From NCBI RefSeq assembly GCF_009649815.1, contig NZ_WJIC01000001.1:124001-188000 (forward strand): DNA of 64,000 nt, given 5' to 3'. Positions 45,188-53,064 of the stretch are shown here, piece after piece; position 1 is the first letter of the stretch, and each line of letters begins with the position of its first letter. The notes under the pieces were generated by a model, which ran no database searches, was not told the origin of the DNA, and was given only the letters and a program-made list of their open reading frames with translations. The DNA is from Nocardia sp. SYP-A9097 (GTDB taxonomy: Bacteria; Actinomycetota; Actinomycetes; Mycobacteriales; Mycobacteriaceae). The position numbers and the translations under genes are program-made.

Positions 45188-45625
45188 ATGGCTCACGTGG
45201 CCAAGTATTACGGCAAGTTCTTTGTGTCCCTGGCGAACAAGGAAATCGACCTCGACAGCGACACCTTGAAGGTGATGCTGTGCACCTCGTCGTATACACC
45301 GGATCAGGATGCGCACCAATACAAGTCGTCGGTGACCAGTGAGATCACCGGCACCGGGTACACGGCCGGCGGCCTGGCCCTCACCTCTGTGGTTGTGTCC
45401 TACACCGGGGCGACGAATGTTCTTGCCCTGTCCGCAGCGAACACGCAATGGACCGGTGCGACGTTCACCGCTCGTAACGCTGTCCTGTACGACTCCACAC
45501 CGGCCAGCGACAGTGTGCGCCCGCTGATCGGGTACATCCTGTTCGATGCGGACATCTCGGTGACCGGGTCGACATTCACGATCACGTGGGACAGCTCGGG
45601 TATCGCCACGATCACGGTGTCCTGA
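45188..45625 (+). CDS. Hypothetical virion structural protein
   Basis: A 145-residue beta-rich protein (KVMLCTSSYTPDQDAHQYKSS, TARNAVLYDSTPA, YILFDADISVTGSTFTITWDSSG). This type is widespread in actinophage structural operons, probably as a tail or head surface protein. ATG with GAAGGAGA upstream. Confidence 0.72.
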   Translation: MAHVAKYYGKFFVSLANKEIDLDSDTLKVMLCTSSYTPDQDAHQYKSSVTSEITGTGYTAGGLALTSVVVSYTGATNVLALSAANTQWTGATFTARNAVLYDSTPASDSVRPLIGYILFDADISVTGSTFTITWDSSGIATITVS

Positions 45626-45626
45626 T

Positions 45627-46991
45627 GTGTCTGTTTTCAGCCGCGGTCAAGCACCGAAATACATTCGCTGGATCGACGCCGACGGTGTCAGCCAGCCGGT
45701 CGCGAAGGTGTACCTCGGCGATATTCTGATCTTCGACGGCACCATTCCCGCGGTCGTCGCGGTCCCGCACATGACCGCAACCGCCACGATGACCGCCCCC
45801 ACGCATCAAGCGGGCCAGCGGGTTTCGGTGCCACCGATGCTTGCCTCTGCCGATAGTTTCGATCCGCCGTCTGTGGTGGGTGCGGTCAATGTTGTGGTGC
45901 CGCCGATGACCGCGGCGGTCGGGATGGGGCCGGTGACTCCGGACGTCCCCGCCGAGGTGATCGTGCCGCGCATGAGCGCGACCGCGGACTTGCGGGCGGC
46001 CACCCCTGCCGCACTCGCACCAGGTGTGGCACCCGCACCAGCAATGGCCGCTGGCGCGGATATGGTTGTGCCACTGGTGACTTCGGGTGCCGTTGTGGCC
46101 GTGCCGCCGATGACGGCCAGCGCGGATATGCCGCTGCCGGTCATGGCGGGTGCCGCCAATCTTGTTGTGCCGCCACTCATCGCGACCAGTACTGCCCCGG
46201 TACCGGTTGTTCGCGGCGCCGCGAACATCATTGCGCCGCCCGCCCAAGCAACGGCCGGGCTGCTCGTACCGACGATCACCGCAGCAGCGAATGTGATCGT
46301 GCCACCGATGCAGGCCGCAGCGTCGATGCCGGTGCCCGTTGTGGTCGGGGGCCGCAGCTACAGCGACGACTTCAACCGCGCCGACTCCTCGACGCTGGGT
46401 TCGAACTGGCGGGTGGACATGAACAGCCAGCCGAAGATCGTGACGAACCGCGCGCTGATGAAGACCATGGGCAACGGCGACGGCCGCGCAGGCAACTGGG
46501 CCAGCTACCAGGGCGGCACGAATACCGGCAAGCTCGCTACCGACAACTACGGTGTGAAAGCGCAGCTGATCTCACCGGGCAGCATCGCGAGCGACAACCT
46601 GACATGCATTGTCCTGGCGGTCGCTGACACGTTCGGGTCGGGCACATCGTGCCTGTTCGGTGTCACCACCGGCAGTGGGTGCGCGATCATCACACAGGCC
46701 GGGTCACCGCCCGGTTCGGGTGTAGGTTCCGGGGGTTCCGGGCAAACAATCCAGGTGTCGACCTCGACGAATATCGCCGTGACCGACCTGATCGAATTGC
46801 GGCGCGTCGGCAATGTGTTCACCGCCTACCGCAATGGCACATCCCTTTTGACCTGGACCGACAGCAGCAACATTGTCAGCAGCGGGTCCACCAACCGCCG
46901 GTTCGGTCTGGTCGTCGAAGGCAACTTCCCCATTTTCAACGGCGAATACCGCAGCCCGGCGATCGATTCGATCCAGGCGTACGACCTGTGA
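45627..46991 (+). CDS. Repeat-containing minor tail protein with lectin-like C-terminus
   Basis: A 454-residue protein. Residues 1-40 form an anchor (RWIDADGVSQPVAKVYLGD). Residues 41-245 contain about nine copies of a 21-23-residue repeat centred on VxVPPMxAxAxM, rich in Val, Pro and Ala. From 248 a concanavalin/LamG-like beta domain follows (SYSDDFNRADSSTLGSNW ... FGLVVEGNF). The architecture suggests a fibre with a repetitive shaft and a binding head. One base separates it from the preceding gene. Confidence 0.75.
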   Translation: MSVFSRGQAPKYIRWIDADGVSQPVAKVYLGDILIFDGTIPAVVAVPHMTATATMTAPTHQAGQRVSVPPMLASADSFDPPSVVGAVNVVVPPMTAAVGMGPVTPDVPAEVIVPRMSATADLRAATPAALAPGVAPAPAMAAGADMVVPLVTSGAVVAVPPMTASADMPLPVMAGAANLVVPPLIATSTAPVPVVRGAANIIAPPAQATAGLLVPTITAAANVIVPPMQAAASMPVPVVVGGRSYSDDFNRADSSTLGSNWRVDMNSQPKIVTNRALMKTMGNGDGRAGNWASYQGGTNTGKLATDNYGVKAQLISPGSIASDNLTCIVLAVADTFGSGTSCLFGVTTGSGCAIITQAGSPPGSGVGSGGSGQTIQVSTSTNIAVTDLIELRRVGNVFTAYRNGTSLLTWTDSSNIVSSGSTNRRFGLVVEGNFPIFNGEYRSPAIDSIQAYDL

Positions 46992-47040
46992 GACCTGTGA
47001 TGGCGCGGCGCGACACCGTGGATGTGGCGACCGTGCCGAC

Positions 47041-47080
47041 TATCCTGCTATCAAGCGTGCTGCTGGCTGCGGGCCGAGCC
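47041..47080 (+). promoter_or_regulatory. Late leader element upstream of major tail protein (copy 4 of 4)
   Basis: TATCCT, exactly 12 bases, then a 22-base element starting GCTGCTGGCTGCGGGCCGAG, then a small hairpin (CCGAA/TTCGG) and TTGGAG before the ATG. Same layout as the capsid, tape-measure and endolysin copies. Confidence 0.7.
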
Positions 47081-47108
47081 ACCCGAACCCCTTCGGTTGG
47101 AGTCCCCG

Positions 47109-47804
47109 ATGACCACTACTTGCTGGCCGTCCGTCCGTGGCAAGGTCGCCCGATTCACCAAGATCTCCTCCTGCGGTGCGCCCGTCGCCGGCACGAAGAA
47201 CACCCTCGCTACCGATGGTTTCGTGTCCATCGAGTTCGCCCCGGAATGGGAGGACGGCGAAGAGACCAGCCTGAAGAAGGCCGACGGCCGGTATGCGTTC
47301 CTGGACAAGTCCGATGACCAGCTCAAATGGGTGCAGACGACCATTCAGTTCACCTCGGTCAACCCGGATGCGCTGGGCCTGATCCTCGGGCAGCCGGTCG
47401 TGCTCGACCATGCGGGCAACGCGGTCGGTATCCGGCTCGGGCAGGTCGTGGCCACCGATTGGGCTTTGGAAACCTGGACCGACATTCCTGGTGTGGCCTG
47501 CGCCGAAGGTAAGCCGTACGGCTATTTCCTGGCGCCCTGGCTGCACGGTGGGCGCCTAGCGTCGTTCACCATCAATAACGGCAACGCAGAATTCAAAATC
47601 GAGAACGCTCGCACGCGCCCCAATTCGCTGTGGGGGACCGGCCCGTACCTCGTGGAACTGAACGAGGCGACCGTTCCGACTGATCCGCCGGTGCCGGGCA
47701 AGCTGCTGACCCCGATCGCCGCTGATCAGCAACTGCAGATGACGGTGACGTTTGTGCCGCCGCCTGCGGTGGCGTGCGCGGCGACGGCGCTGGTCCTGGC
47801 CTGA
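47109..47804 (+). CDS. Major tail protein
   Basis: A 231-residue protein with the actinophage tail-tube pattern: RFTKISSCGAPVAGTKNTLATDGFVSIEFAPEW at the N-terminus, GRYAFLDKSDDQLKW, and a NAEFKIENARTRPNSLWGTGPY segment. ATG with TTGGAG upstream and a dedicated leader element fits a highly expressed tube protein. Its one-base overlap with the following connector gene is unusual, since tail-tube genes normally come after the connectors. Confidence 0.83.
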   Translation: MTTTCWPSVRGKVARFTKISSCGAPVAGTKNTLATDGFVSIEFAPEWEDGEETSLKKADGRYAFLDKSDDQLKWVQTTIQFTSVNPDALGLILGQPVVLDHAGNAVGIRLGQVVATDWALETWTDIPGVACAEGKPYGYFLAPWLHGGRLASFTINNGNAEFKIENARTRPNSLWGTGPYLVELNEATVPTDPPVPGKLLTPIAADQQLQMTVTFVPPPAVACAATALVLA

Positions 47805-48541
47805 TGCCAGCGTGCGGATGGCATGTACCGGCGTGGCCGGCCGCCTACGACACGGCCGACACCGCCGATAAATCCGCGGCCGAAGCCCTGGCAGCGCTCA
47901 CCCTATGGGCGCTGTCGGGGCGGGTGTTCGGGGTGTGCGAAGAAACCCTGTCGCCGCGGGTCGCCCCGGCCCGGCCTGCGACGTACATCGGTCCGACCCG
48001 CCCGGTACCGACCGCGTGGACGGCATGGTTCGGTCCGGTGACGTGCGAGTGTGCGGGCAGCTGCCGGTGCGCGGTCGCCCGTAAACGGGTCGCTCTGGCG
48101 GGGCCGGTGCAGTCGGTCACTTCGGTGAGCCTGGACGGTGTGGTGCTCGACGCCGCTGCGTACGAGGTGCACAACGCACGGTGGTTGGTGCGCACCGATG
48201 GGCAGCTGTGGCCGATCCATGGGAAGCCGGCTGATTTCGAGGTGACCTTTATGCGGGGGTTGCCGATCCCCGCATCGGCGCTGATCATTCTGGTCGATCT
48301 GGCGGTCGAGTTCCTGAAGGCACGCACCGGGTCGGGCAAGTGTGCGATACCCGCACGCGCACAGCAGGTTTCGCGCCAGGGAATGGACATTCAGCTGATC
48401 GACCCGGCGACCCTGTTCGAGAACGGTTTGACCGGTGTCGAGTCGGTAGACCGGTGGCTGGGCGCGGTGAATCCGGGGCAGCGGCGCGCACCCTCACGGG
48501 TGTACTCGGTCGACGGGCTCGAACCGATCCGGGTGCGCTGA
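47804..48541 (+). CDS. Head-to-tail connector/adaptor protein
   Basis: A 245-residue protein. TYIGPTRPVPTAWTAWFGPVTCECAGSCRCA, VTSVSLDGVVLDAAAYEVHNARWLVRTDG and SRQGMDIQLIDPATLFENGLTGVESVDRWLGAVNP match the long adaptor proteins of actinophages. A CxCxxxCxC cluster near residue 85 may bind metal. ATG overlaps the preceding stop (TGATG). Confidence 0.8.
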   Translation: MPACGWHVPAWPAAYDTADTADKSAAEALAALTLWALSGRVFGVCEETLSPRVAPARPATYIGPTRPVPTAWTAWFGPVTCECAGSCRCAVARKRVALAGPVQSVTSVSLDGVVLDAAAYEVHNARWLVRTDGQLWPIHGKPADFEVTFMRGLPIPASALIILVDLAVEFLKARTGSGKCAIPARAQQVSRQGMDIQLIDPATLFENGLTGVESVDRWLGAVNPGQRRAPSRVYSVDGLEPIRVR

Positions 48542-49110
48542 TGGACACCGGCGTCTATCAGGTGGCGCACACCCTGATCGGTGCGCTCACCGCGGCGCTG
48601 GCCTCTACACGCGCTGGCGCCCCATGTGTTTCGGTGGTGCATCCTGGCACCTCGACCCCGATGTACGGGTGGTGCAAATGCGAGGACAATGCCGAGGGGA
48701 TGGCATGGACACGGGTCGTGTCGATCGCCCCGACGATCCGGTTCCCGCAACCGATCTCGGGGGTGGCGGCACCGGGGGAAGTGGTGCAGTTGGCGGCGGT
48801 GATCGAGTTGGGTGTGGACCGCTGCTACTGGTCTACCGAGGACAACTCGATGCCCCCGATCGAGATCCTCGACAGCATGGCCCGCGATATCGCCGATGAT
48901 GCGGCTGCGATGATGCGGGCTGTGCAGTGCGCCGGGCTGCCGCAGGATGTGGTGCTGGGGTCGTGGATGCCGCGTGGCCCGTCCGGTGGAATCCATGGCG
49001 GCACAATGACAGTGACGGTGCGCGTGGATAGCTGCGCGCCCTGCACGAGTGTGATGACACCGCTCGATGAGGTGGTGGCGATGTTGCCGGGCGACCCGCG
49101 CGCGAGCTAA
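48541..49110 (+). CDS. Head-tail connector (stopper/terminator-like)
   Basis: A 189-residue protein following the adaptor with a one-base overlap. VYQVAHTLIGALTAAL, GWCKCEDNAEGMAWTRVVSIAP and PIEILDSMARDIADDAAAMMRAVQC are typical of the connector that follows the adaptor in actinophages. It ends the rightward virion operon; the converging gene overlaps its stop. Confidence 0.75.
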   Translation: MDTGVYQVAHTLIGALTAALASTRAGAPCVSVVHPGTSTPMYGWCKCEDNAEGMAWTRVVSIAPTIRFPQPISGVAAPGEVVQLAAVIELGVDRCYWSTEDNSMPPIEILDSMARDIADDAAAMMRAVQCAGLPQDVVLGSWMPRGPSGGIHGGTMTVTVRVDSCAPCTSVMTPLDEVVAMLPGDPRAS

Positions 49111-49454
49111 CCGGCGAAGGCTTCCAAGGTTTCCACGGGACCGAAGAACCCGCGGTGTGCGGAAGCATCGGCGCTGCCTTCCCGGTGGCGGGCAAGGGTT
49201 TCCGCGTGCGCGGCGTACGCGGCATCGAACGCATCGGCGTAGTGCGGCAGCGCGGCACGTACGTCGGTGAGGGTGGCCGGCGGGTCGAACCGGATATGTC
49301 CGGCGGTGAGACCGGGAGCCGGGCGGTCGGGCCACAGCAGCGCGTCATCGGTGCGGGCGGGGTCGTGGATCAGGGACACACGCACTACGTCGCCGGTGTC
49401 CTGCTGCCACCACACGCGCACATCTGCGGTGGTTCTGCATCCGTTGTACGCCAT
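49107..49454 (-). CDS. Hypothetical small protein downstream of the repressor gene
   Basis: A 115-residue protein starting MAYNGCRTTADVRVWWQQ, with AGGAGG nine bases upstream, 14 bp after the XRE gene, so probably co-transcribed with it. VRVSLIHDPARTDDALLWPD and a helical C-terminus are visible. Function unknown; could be an accessory immunity factor by position. Confidence 0.65.
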   Translation of the reverse strand: MAYNGCRTTADVRVWWQQDTGDVVRVSLIHDPARTDDALLWPDRPAPGLTAGHIRFDPPATLTDVRAALPHYADAFDAAYAAHAETLARHREGSADASAHRGFFGPVETLEAFAG

Positions 49455-49468
49455 GGGTTTACGTCCTC

Positions 49469-50155
49469 CTAGTGGACCGGTGAGGGCCCGTCGGGGTCTG
49501 TGTCGATCGAAGAGAGTTCGGCCATGCGGTCGAGTAGTTCGTCGTCGCTGTCGGGCCACTGCTCTACGGGGCCGTCGCGGTGGATGGCGAGCTTCAACAG
49601 CTCCGCGGCGCGGTCCTCGGTGCGGGCGAGTACACCCCACCCGTGCCCGATCATCGAGTCGACAGACCGGCCGCTCCAACGGCCCAGTGCCGCATCCGCT
49701 TTCGGGCCTAGTAGGAAGTAGAGACTGCCGCGCTGCACACCGTGGGAATCGGTAGCGAGGTAGGTGCCCATGAGGGAGTTTTCAACCAAGCGCAGATCAC
49801 CGGTCCACAGGTAGTCGCCGGTCGCGGCGAAGGTCAGGGTGCTGCCGCGATGGTTCGCCATGATCACGTGCCGGTCGATGACCGGCTGTCCGTCGCGGGT
49901 GGTGTCCCATGCGGCGAACCACTGCCCGGACAGGTCCAATCCGACGGGGCTCACCCCGAGTAGTTCATCGAGGGTCAGCCCGAGCGCGACCGCGAGCTTG
50001 CGGCAGTTCGTCGCGGCGGGTTCCTGCGATACGCGCGTCGATACCGATTCCCACCGGCTCACCTGTTTCTCGGTGACGCCCACCGCTGCCCCGAGTTCTT
50101 CTTGGGTGAGGCCGAGAGCTTTGCGGCGGTCGCGGATGACATGCGCGATCGACAT
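49469..50155 (-). CDS. XRE-family transcriptional regulator with C-terminal beta domain (probable immunity repressor)
   Basis: A 228-residue protein. Residues 3-65 are a helix-turn-helix (RKALGLTQEELGAAVGVTEKQVSRWE). Residues 75-195 are beta-rich (LSGQWFAAWDTT, GDYLWTGDLRLVENSLMGTYLATD, GSLYFLLGPKADAALGRWSGRS, GHGWGVLARTED), resembling a calycin-like sensor barrel rather than a lambda CI peptidase domain. Start MSIAHVIRD has AGGGG nine bases upstream. It is divergent from a small winged-helix gene across a large inverted repeat, the classic switch layout. Confidence 0.82.
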   Translation of the reverse strand: MSIAHVIRDRRKALGLTQEELGAAVGVTEKQVSRWESVSTRVSQEPAATNCRKLAVALGLTLDELLGVSPVGLDLSGQWFAAWDTTRDGQPVIDRHVIMANHRGSTLTFAATGDYLWTGDLRLVENSLMGTYLATDSHGVQRGSLYFLLGPKADAALGRWSGRSVDSMIGHGWGVLARTEDRAAELLKLAIHRDGPVEQWPDSDDELLDRMAELSSIDTDPDGPSPVH

Positions 50156-50168
50156 GCGAGAGATACCC

Positions 50169-50288
50169 CTAGTCCGGTTAATGGTCCTTATTCCACTAGC
50201 CACAATACGCGATTCACGGCGCGCCCTCGGGGGATTGGACGTATAGTCCTGTGACCGGACTAGGGGGTCTAGTCCGGTCACAGGACTA
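50169..50288. promoter_or_regulatory. Immunity-switch operator region with 20-bp inverted repeat
   Basis: Arms TAGTCCTGTGACCGGACTAG (50244-50263) and its exact complement (50269-50288) are separated by GGGGT. Each arm is itself a dyad, TAGTCC-N7-GGACTA, so two operators are present back to back. A third partial copy, CTAGTCCGGTTA, lies at 50169-50180 next to the repressor start. The sites cover the promoters of both divergent genes. Confidence 0.8.
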
Positions 50289-50311
50289 GGGTTGCCACTA
50301 GGAGTGGACCA

Positions 50312-50560
50312 ATGCGAGGAATCAGCAAGGCACAGGAAACGGTGCTATCGGTGCTGGTGCCCGGCGGTCATCTGACCGTCGAGCAGATCGCCACACAGGG
50401 CGAGATCAGAGGGATCAGCGTCCGCATCGCGATCTGCGAACTGCGTGGACGCGGCGCCATCACGGCCGGCCCGTTCGGGACGGCACGCTATCGGATCACC
50501 GACTTCGGTCGCGGGCTCGCGTTCAGTCTCGGGCTCGCACGCAGCAGCGGGGTCGTGTGA
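50312..50560 (+). CDS. Small winged-helix protein divergent from repressor
   Basis: An 82-residue protein: SKAQETVLSVLVPGGHLTVEQIATQGEIRGISVRIAICELRGRGAI is a winged-helix-like region, followed by a beta hairpin (GPFGTARYRITDFG). GGAG lies just upstream. As the first gene transcribed away from the repressor it is the likely Cro-like or excision/lytic regulator. Confidence 0.7.
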   Translation: MRGISKAQETVLSVLVPGGHLTVEQIATQGEIRGISVRIAICELRGRGAITAGPFGTARYRITDFGRGLAFSLGLARSSGVV

Positions 50561-50784
50561 TGGGCTACCTACAACAGGAACAGAACCCCGGCCGCGACGA
50601 CGGGCCGCTGGGATTCCGTCATGACGAGACCGGGATCCACGCCCTCGGCGACGACGGATTCCCTATCGATGAACCGGCCGCCGAACTCGAACTCGATGCC
50701 GCACCAGAACAGCTGGCATTGCCGCAGCACGCGACCGTCACAGTCGAACCGGTCGCCGTCAGCGATACGGAGGCGCAGCGATGA
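50557..50784 (+). CDS. Hypothetical acidic small protein
   Basis: A 75-residue, very acidic protein (HDETGIHALGDDGFPIDEPAAELELDAAPEQ) overlapping the winged-helix gene by four bases. GTG or the directly following ATG may start it. No family recognised; part of a four-gene rightward early operon. Confidence 0.55.
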   Translation: MMGYLQQEQNPGRDDGPLGFRHDETGIHALGDDGFPIDEPAAELELDAAPEQLALPQHATVTVEPVAVSDTEAQR

Positions 50785-50993
50785 TGGCGGTGCTGTTCGG
50801 TGTGGGCCTGGCGTCGATCGCCGCCCTCATCTTCTGGGCGTTGCTGCGCGAGCCTGCCGGTTCACATCCTCCAGAGTTGACCGTGGCGCAGCTACTGGCC
50901 CGTCACGCGGTCGAGCAGCGGCTACGCCAGCACAGCGACCCGGTCACCGCCCGCCCTGGTGAGCGGGGACGGCACTGGGTCGGGGTGCAGTGA
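50781..50993 (+). CDS. Small single-pass membrane protein
   Basis: A 70-residue protein with one N-terminal membrane segment (VLFGVGLASIAALIFWALL) and a hydrophilic tail (LTVAQLLARHAVEQRLRQH). ATGA overlaps on both sides tie it to the early operon. Could be a superinfection-exclusion or membrane-targeting factor; unknown. Confidence 0.6.
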   Translation: MMAVLFGVGLASIAALIFWALLREPAGSHPPELTVAQLLARHAVEQRLRQHSDPVTARPGERGRHWVGVQ

Positions 50994-51184
50994 TGGGACC
51001 GGATCGGCGTTCGACGACACCACGCGAGCTGGTGCTGCGGTTCACCGCACCCCCGGATCCGGCCGTCGATTTCGCGACCGTGCTGGACACGATCCGCGAG
51101 CGGGTCGGCCCGATCCTGAGAATCTTCACCGACCTCGGTGGGATCGTGCACGTCAGCGTCGACGGGGTGGATGTCACCGATTAG
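50990..51184 (+). CDS. Hypothetical small protein
   Basis: A 64-residue protein ending in ILRIFTDLGGIVHVSVDGVDVTD. It overlaps the membrane-protein gene by four bases and ends 8 bp before the stop of the converging terminase gene. No family recognised. Confidence 0.55.
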   Translation: MMGPDRRSTTPRELVLRFTAPPDPAVDFATVLDTIRERVGPILRIFTDLGGIVHVSVDGVDVTD

Positions 51185-51192
51185 CTGCGCGG

Positions 51193-52794
51193 TCAGCGGC
51201 GGCGGGCAGCGACCGCGCTCTGCCCGGCGGCCCCGTCGCGGCGCTTGGCGGCGACCGAGTGGGTGGTAGCGCCGGCGCCGATCGCCGGGATCATGTCCCA
51301 TGCCAGATGCACTCCCGCATCCAGAGCGCCGGGCGACCACTTCGATCCCGGTTCCCATTGGGTCCATTCCTTGCGGAAGTCTTTGCGCAGCGACGGGTCA
51401 GGGCCGAACCATGCTCGGTCTGTGGTGACCGCCTGCGCGATCGGTTCGGCGCGCAGCAGCTTCGACCGCCGTGAGTGCACGCTTTTGACGTACGGGCACA
51501 GCGCAGATTTCGGGATTAGGCCCTCGCGTTGCAGTGCGTCCCATGCTTGCTGGATCAGGGTCTTTGCCATGTCGCCGCCGTAGTTGGCTTCGAACACGAT
51601 CCGGTCCGCGCCGACCTCGTATGCGAGCAGGCACACCTCGCGCGGCCACCGGTCCGAGGACATGCGCCCCGTACGTGAATGGGTCCACCAGAATCGGCCG
51701 GTGTCATCGACCAGTCCGGCGATGATGCCCGCGGTGTCCCGGCCGCCACCGGAGGGGTCGACTCCGACCCCGACCCGCACCGGTGTGCCAGGTGTGCCGG
51801 TGCGATCCTCGATCGACTTCTCATCCAGTAGCGCACCGGCCGCACTGATCGGTACACCCAAACCCAGTGCGGCCCAGTCGCGCACGGTCATGCTGGTGCG
51901 GGCCCGGTCCCAATGGGCCAGCTGCGCGCCGATGTCGTCGGCCGGGATCCGTGGATGCTGCAGTGGCGCACCGGGTTCACGGCCGAGCGGGTCGGGGTAG
52001 ATGCCGCGCACCGGATCCGGGGGCAGGGCGATCGCGGGCAGATGCAGCACCCGCCACTCGCCGCCTTCCTCTACGCGGCCTTCGCGTTTGAGCAGGCGCC
52101 CGGCGAGGTCGTCGATATGCCAGCGGTGCATGACGATTACCTCCCGGCATTCGGGTGCACGCCGGGACACGAACGCGGAGCTGTACCAATCCCACACCGC
52201 TGCGCGGATGACGGGGCTGTCAGCGGCTGCACGGTCGGCGTACGGATCATCGATGATGCCCAGATCCATCGGGTTGCCGACCAGGCCGGAGCGCACACCG
52301 CGGGCGCGCAACCCGCCTCCGGTGGTCAGAGTCCAGTCCGCGCGGGTCGCTTCGTCGGCGCGCAGGCGCAGCCCGTAGTGCCGGCCGTAGTTGAGGACCA
52401 GGTCACGGCAGGCAGCGGCATGGCCGGCTGCCAAGCGTGAGGCGTACCCGGCGAGGATGATGCGGTCTCGGGTGCGTTCGGTCAGCCACCAGAACGGGAA
52501 CCATCGGCTGACCTTGGTGGACTTGCCGACCTGGCTGGGGGTGAAGATCATCAGCTTGCCATTGGGGGTGTCGCGCAGCCTGGTCAGCTCGCTGTCCATG
52601 GCGTCGAGGTAGTCGCGCCGCATGGTGAGGTGCGGTTCGTGCTTCTCGGCCAGATCACCGGGGGTGCTGCTTGTTTCCAGTGGCATACCGATGCGGGCAC
52701 ACGCTTCGCGCAGGCGGTCACGCAAATGCTCTTTGTCGCGGGCGGGTAGCTCGCGCCAACTGCCATCCTCGAAAACGCTCGTCACCCCACCCAT
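51193..52794 (-). CDS. terL: Terminase large subunit
   Basis: A 533-residue DNA-packaging motor. ATPase motifs: Walker A-like TPSQVGKS (85-92) and Walker B LGIIDDPY (178-185). The RNase H-like nuclease half begins at VGVGVDPSGGGRD with its first catalytic Asp, and ALDAGVHLAWDMIPAIG near the C-terminus carries another. GTPMW-style motifs such as VGNPMDLGIIDD fit terminases of actinobacterial siphophages. It lies on the strand opposite to portal, 15 kb from it. Confidence 0.92.
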   Translation of the reverse strand: MGGVTSVFEDGSWRELPARDKEHLRDRLREACARIGMPLETSSTPGDLAEKHEPHLTMRRDYLDAMDSELTRLRDTPNGKLMIFTPSQVGKSTKVSRWFPFWWLTERTRDRIILAGYASRLAAGHAAACRDLVLNYGRHYGLRLRADEATRADWTLTTGGGLRARGVRSGLVGNPMDLGIIDDPYADRAAADSPVIRAAVWDWYSSAFVSRRAPECREVIVMHRWHIDDLAGRLLKREGRVEEGGEWRVLHLPAIALPPDPVRGIYPDPLGREPGAPLQHPRIPADDIGAQLAHWDRARTSMTVRDWAALGLGVPISAAGALLDEKSIEDRTGTPGTPVRVGVGVDPSGGGRDTAGIIAGLVDDTGRFWWTHSRTGRMSSDRWPREVCLLAYEVGADRIVFEANYGGDMAKTLIQQAWDALQREGLIPKSALCPYVKSVHSRRSKLLRAEPIAQAVTTDRAWFGPDPSLRKDFRKEWTQWEPGSKWSPGALDAGVHLAWDMIPAIGAGATTHSVAAKRRDGAAGQSAVAARRR

Positions 52795-52803
52795 TCTCGC
52801 CCG

Positions 52804-53031
52804 TCAGAACAGCCGTTCCGACGATGGCGGGGGTTCACGTTTCGGGCGGTTCTTGATCTCTTCCTGCACGGCCGCGCCGCGCTGGTCCAGCTCGCTACCC
52901 ATCTGGTCCTCGACGTGGCATGCCTGACGCTCGAGATCTTCCGTATCGCGGCCGGCCTCGATCGCCGCATCCATCTGCCGCAGGATCCATGCGAGTTCGG
53001 CCCGTAGGTCGGCTAGCCGGTCTCTCGCCAT
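52804..53031 (-). CDS. Small coiled-coil protein upstream of terL
   Basis: A 75-residue, almost fully helical charged protein (LADLRAELAWILRQMDAAIEAGRDTEDLERQACHVEDQM). It ends 9 bp before terL. It could assist packaging, but no family is recognised. Confidence 0.6.
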   Translation of the reverse strand: MARDRLADLRAELAWILRQMDAAIEAGRDTEDLERQACHVEDQMGSELDQRGAAVQEEIKNRPKREPPPSSERLF

Positions 53032-53064
53032 GGGTCGAACCTATCGCGGGCAGACCGATGGCGG

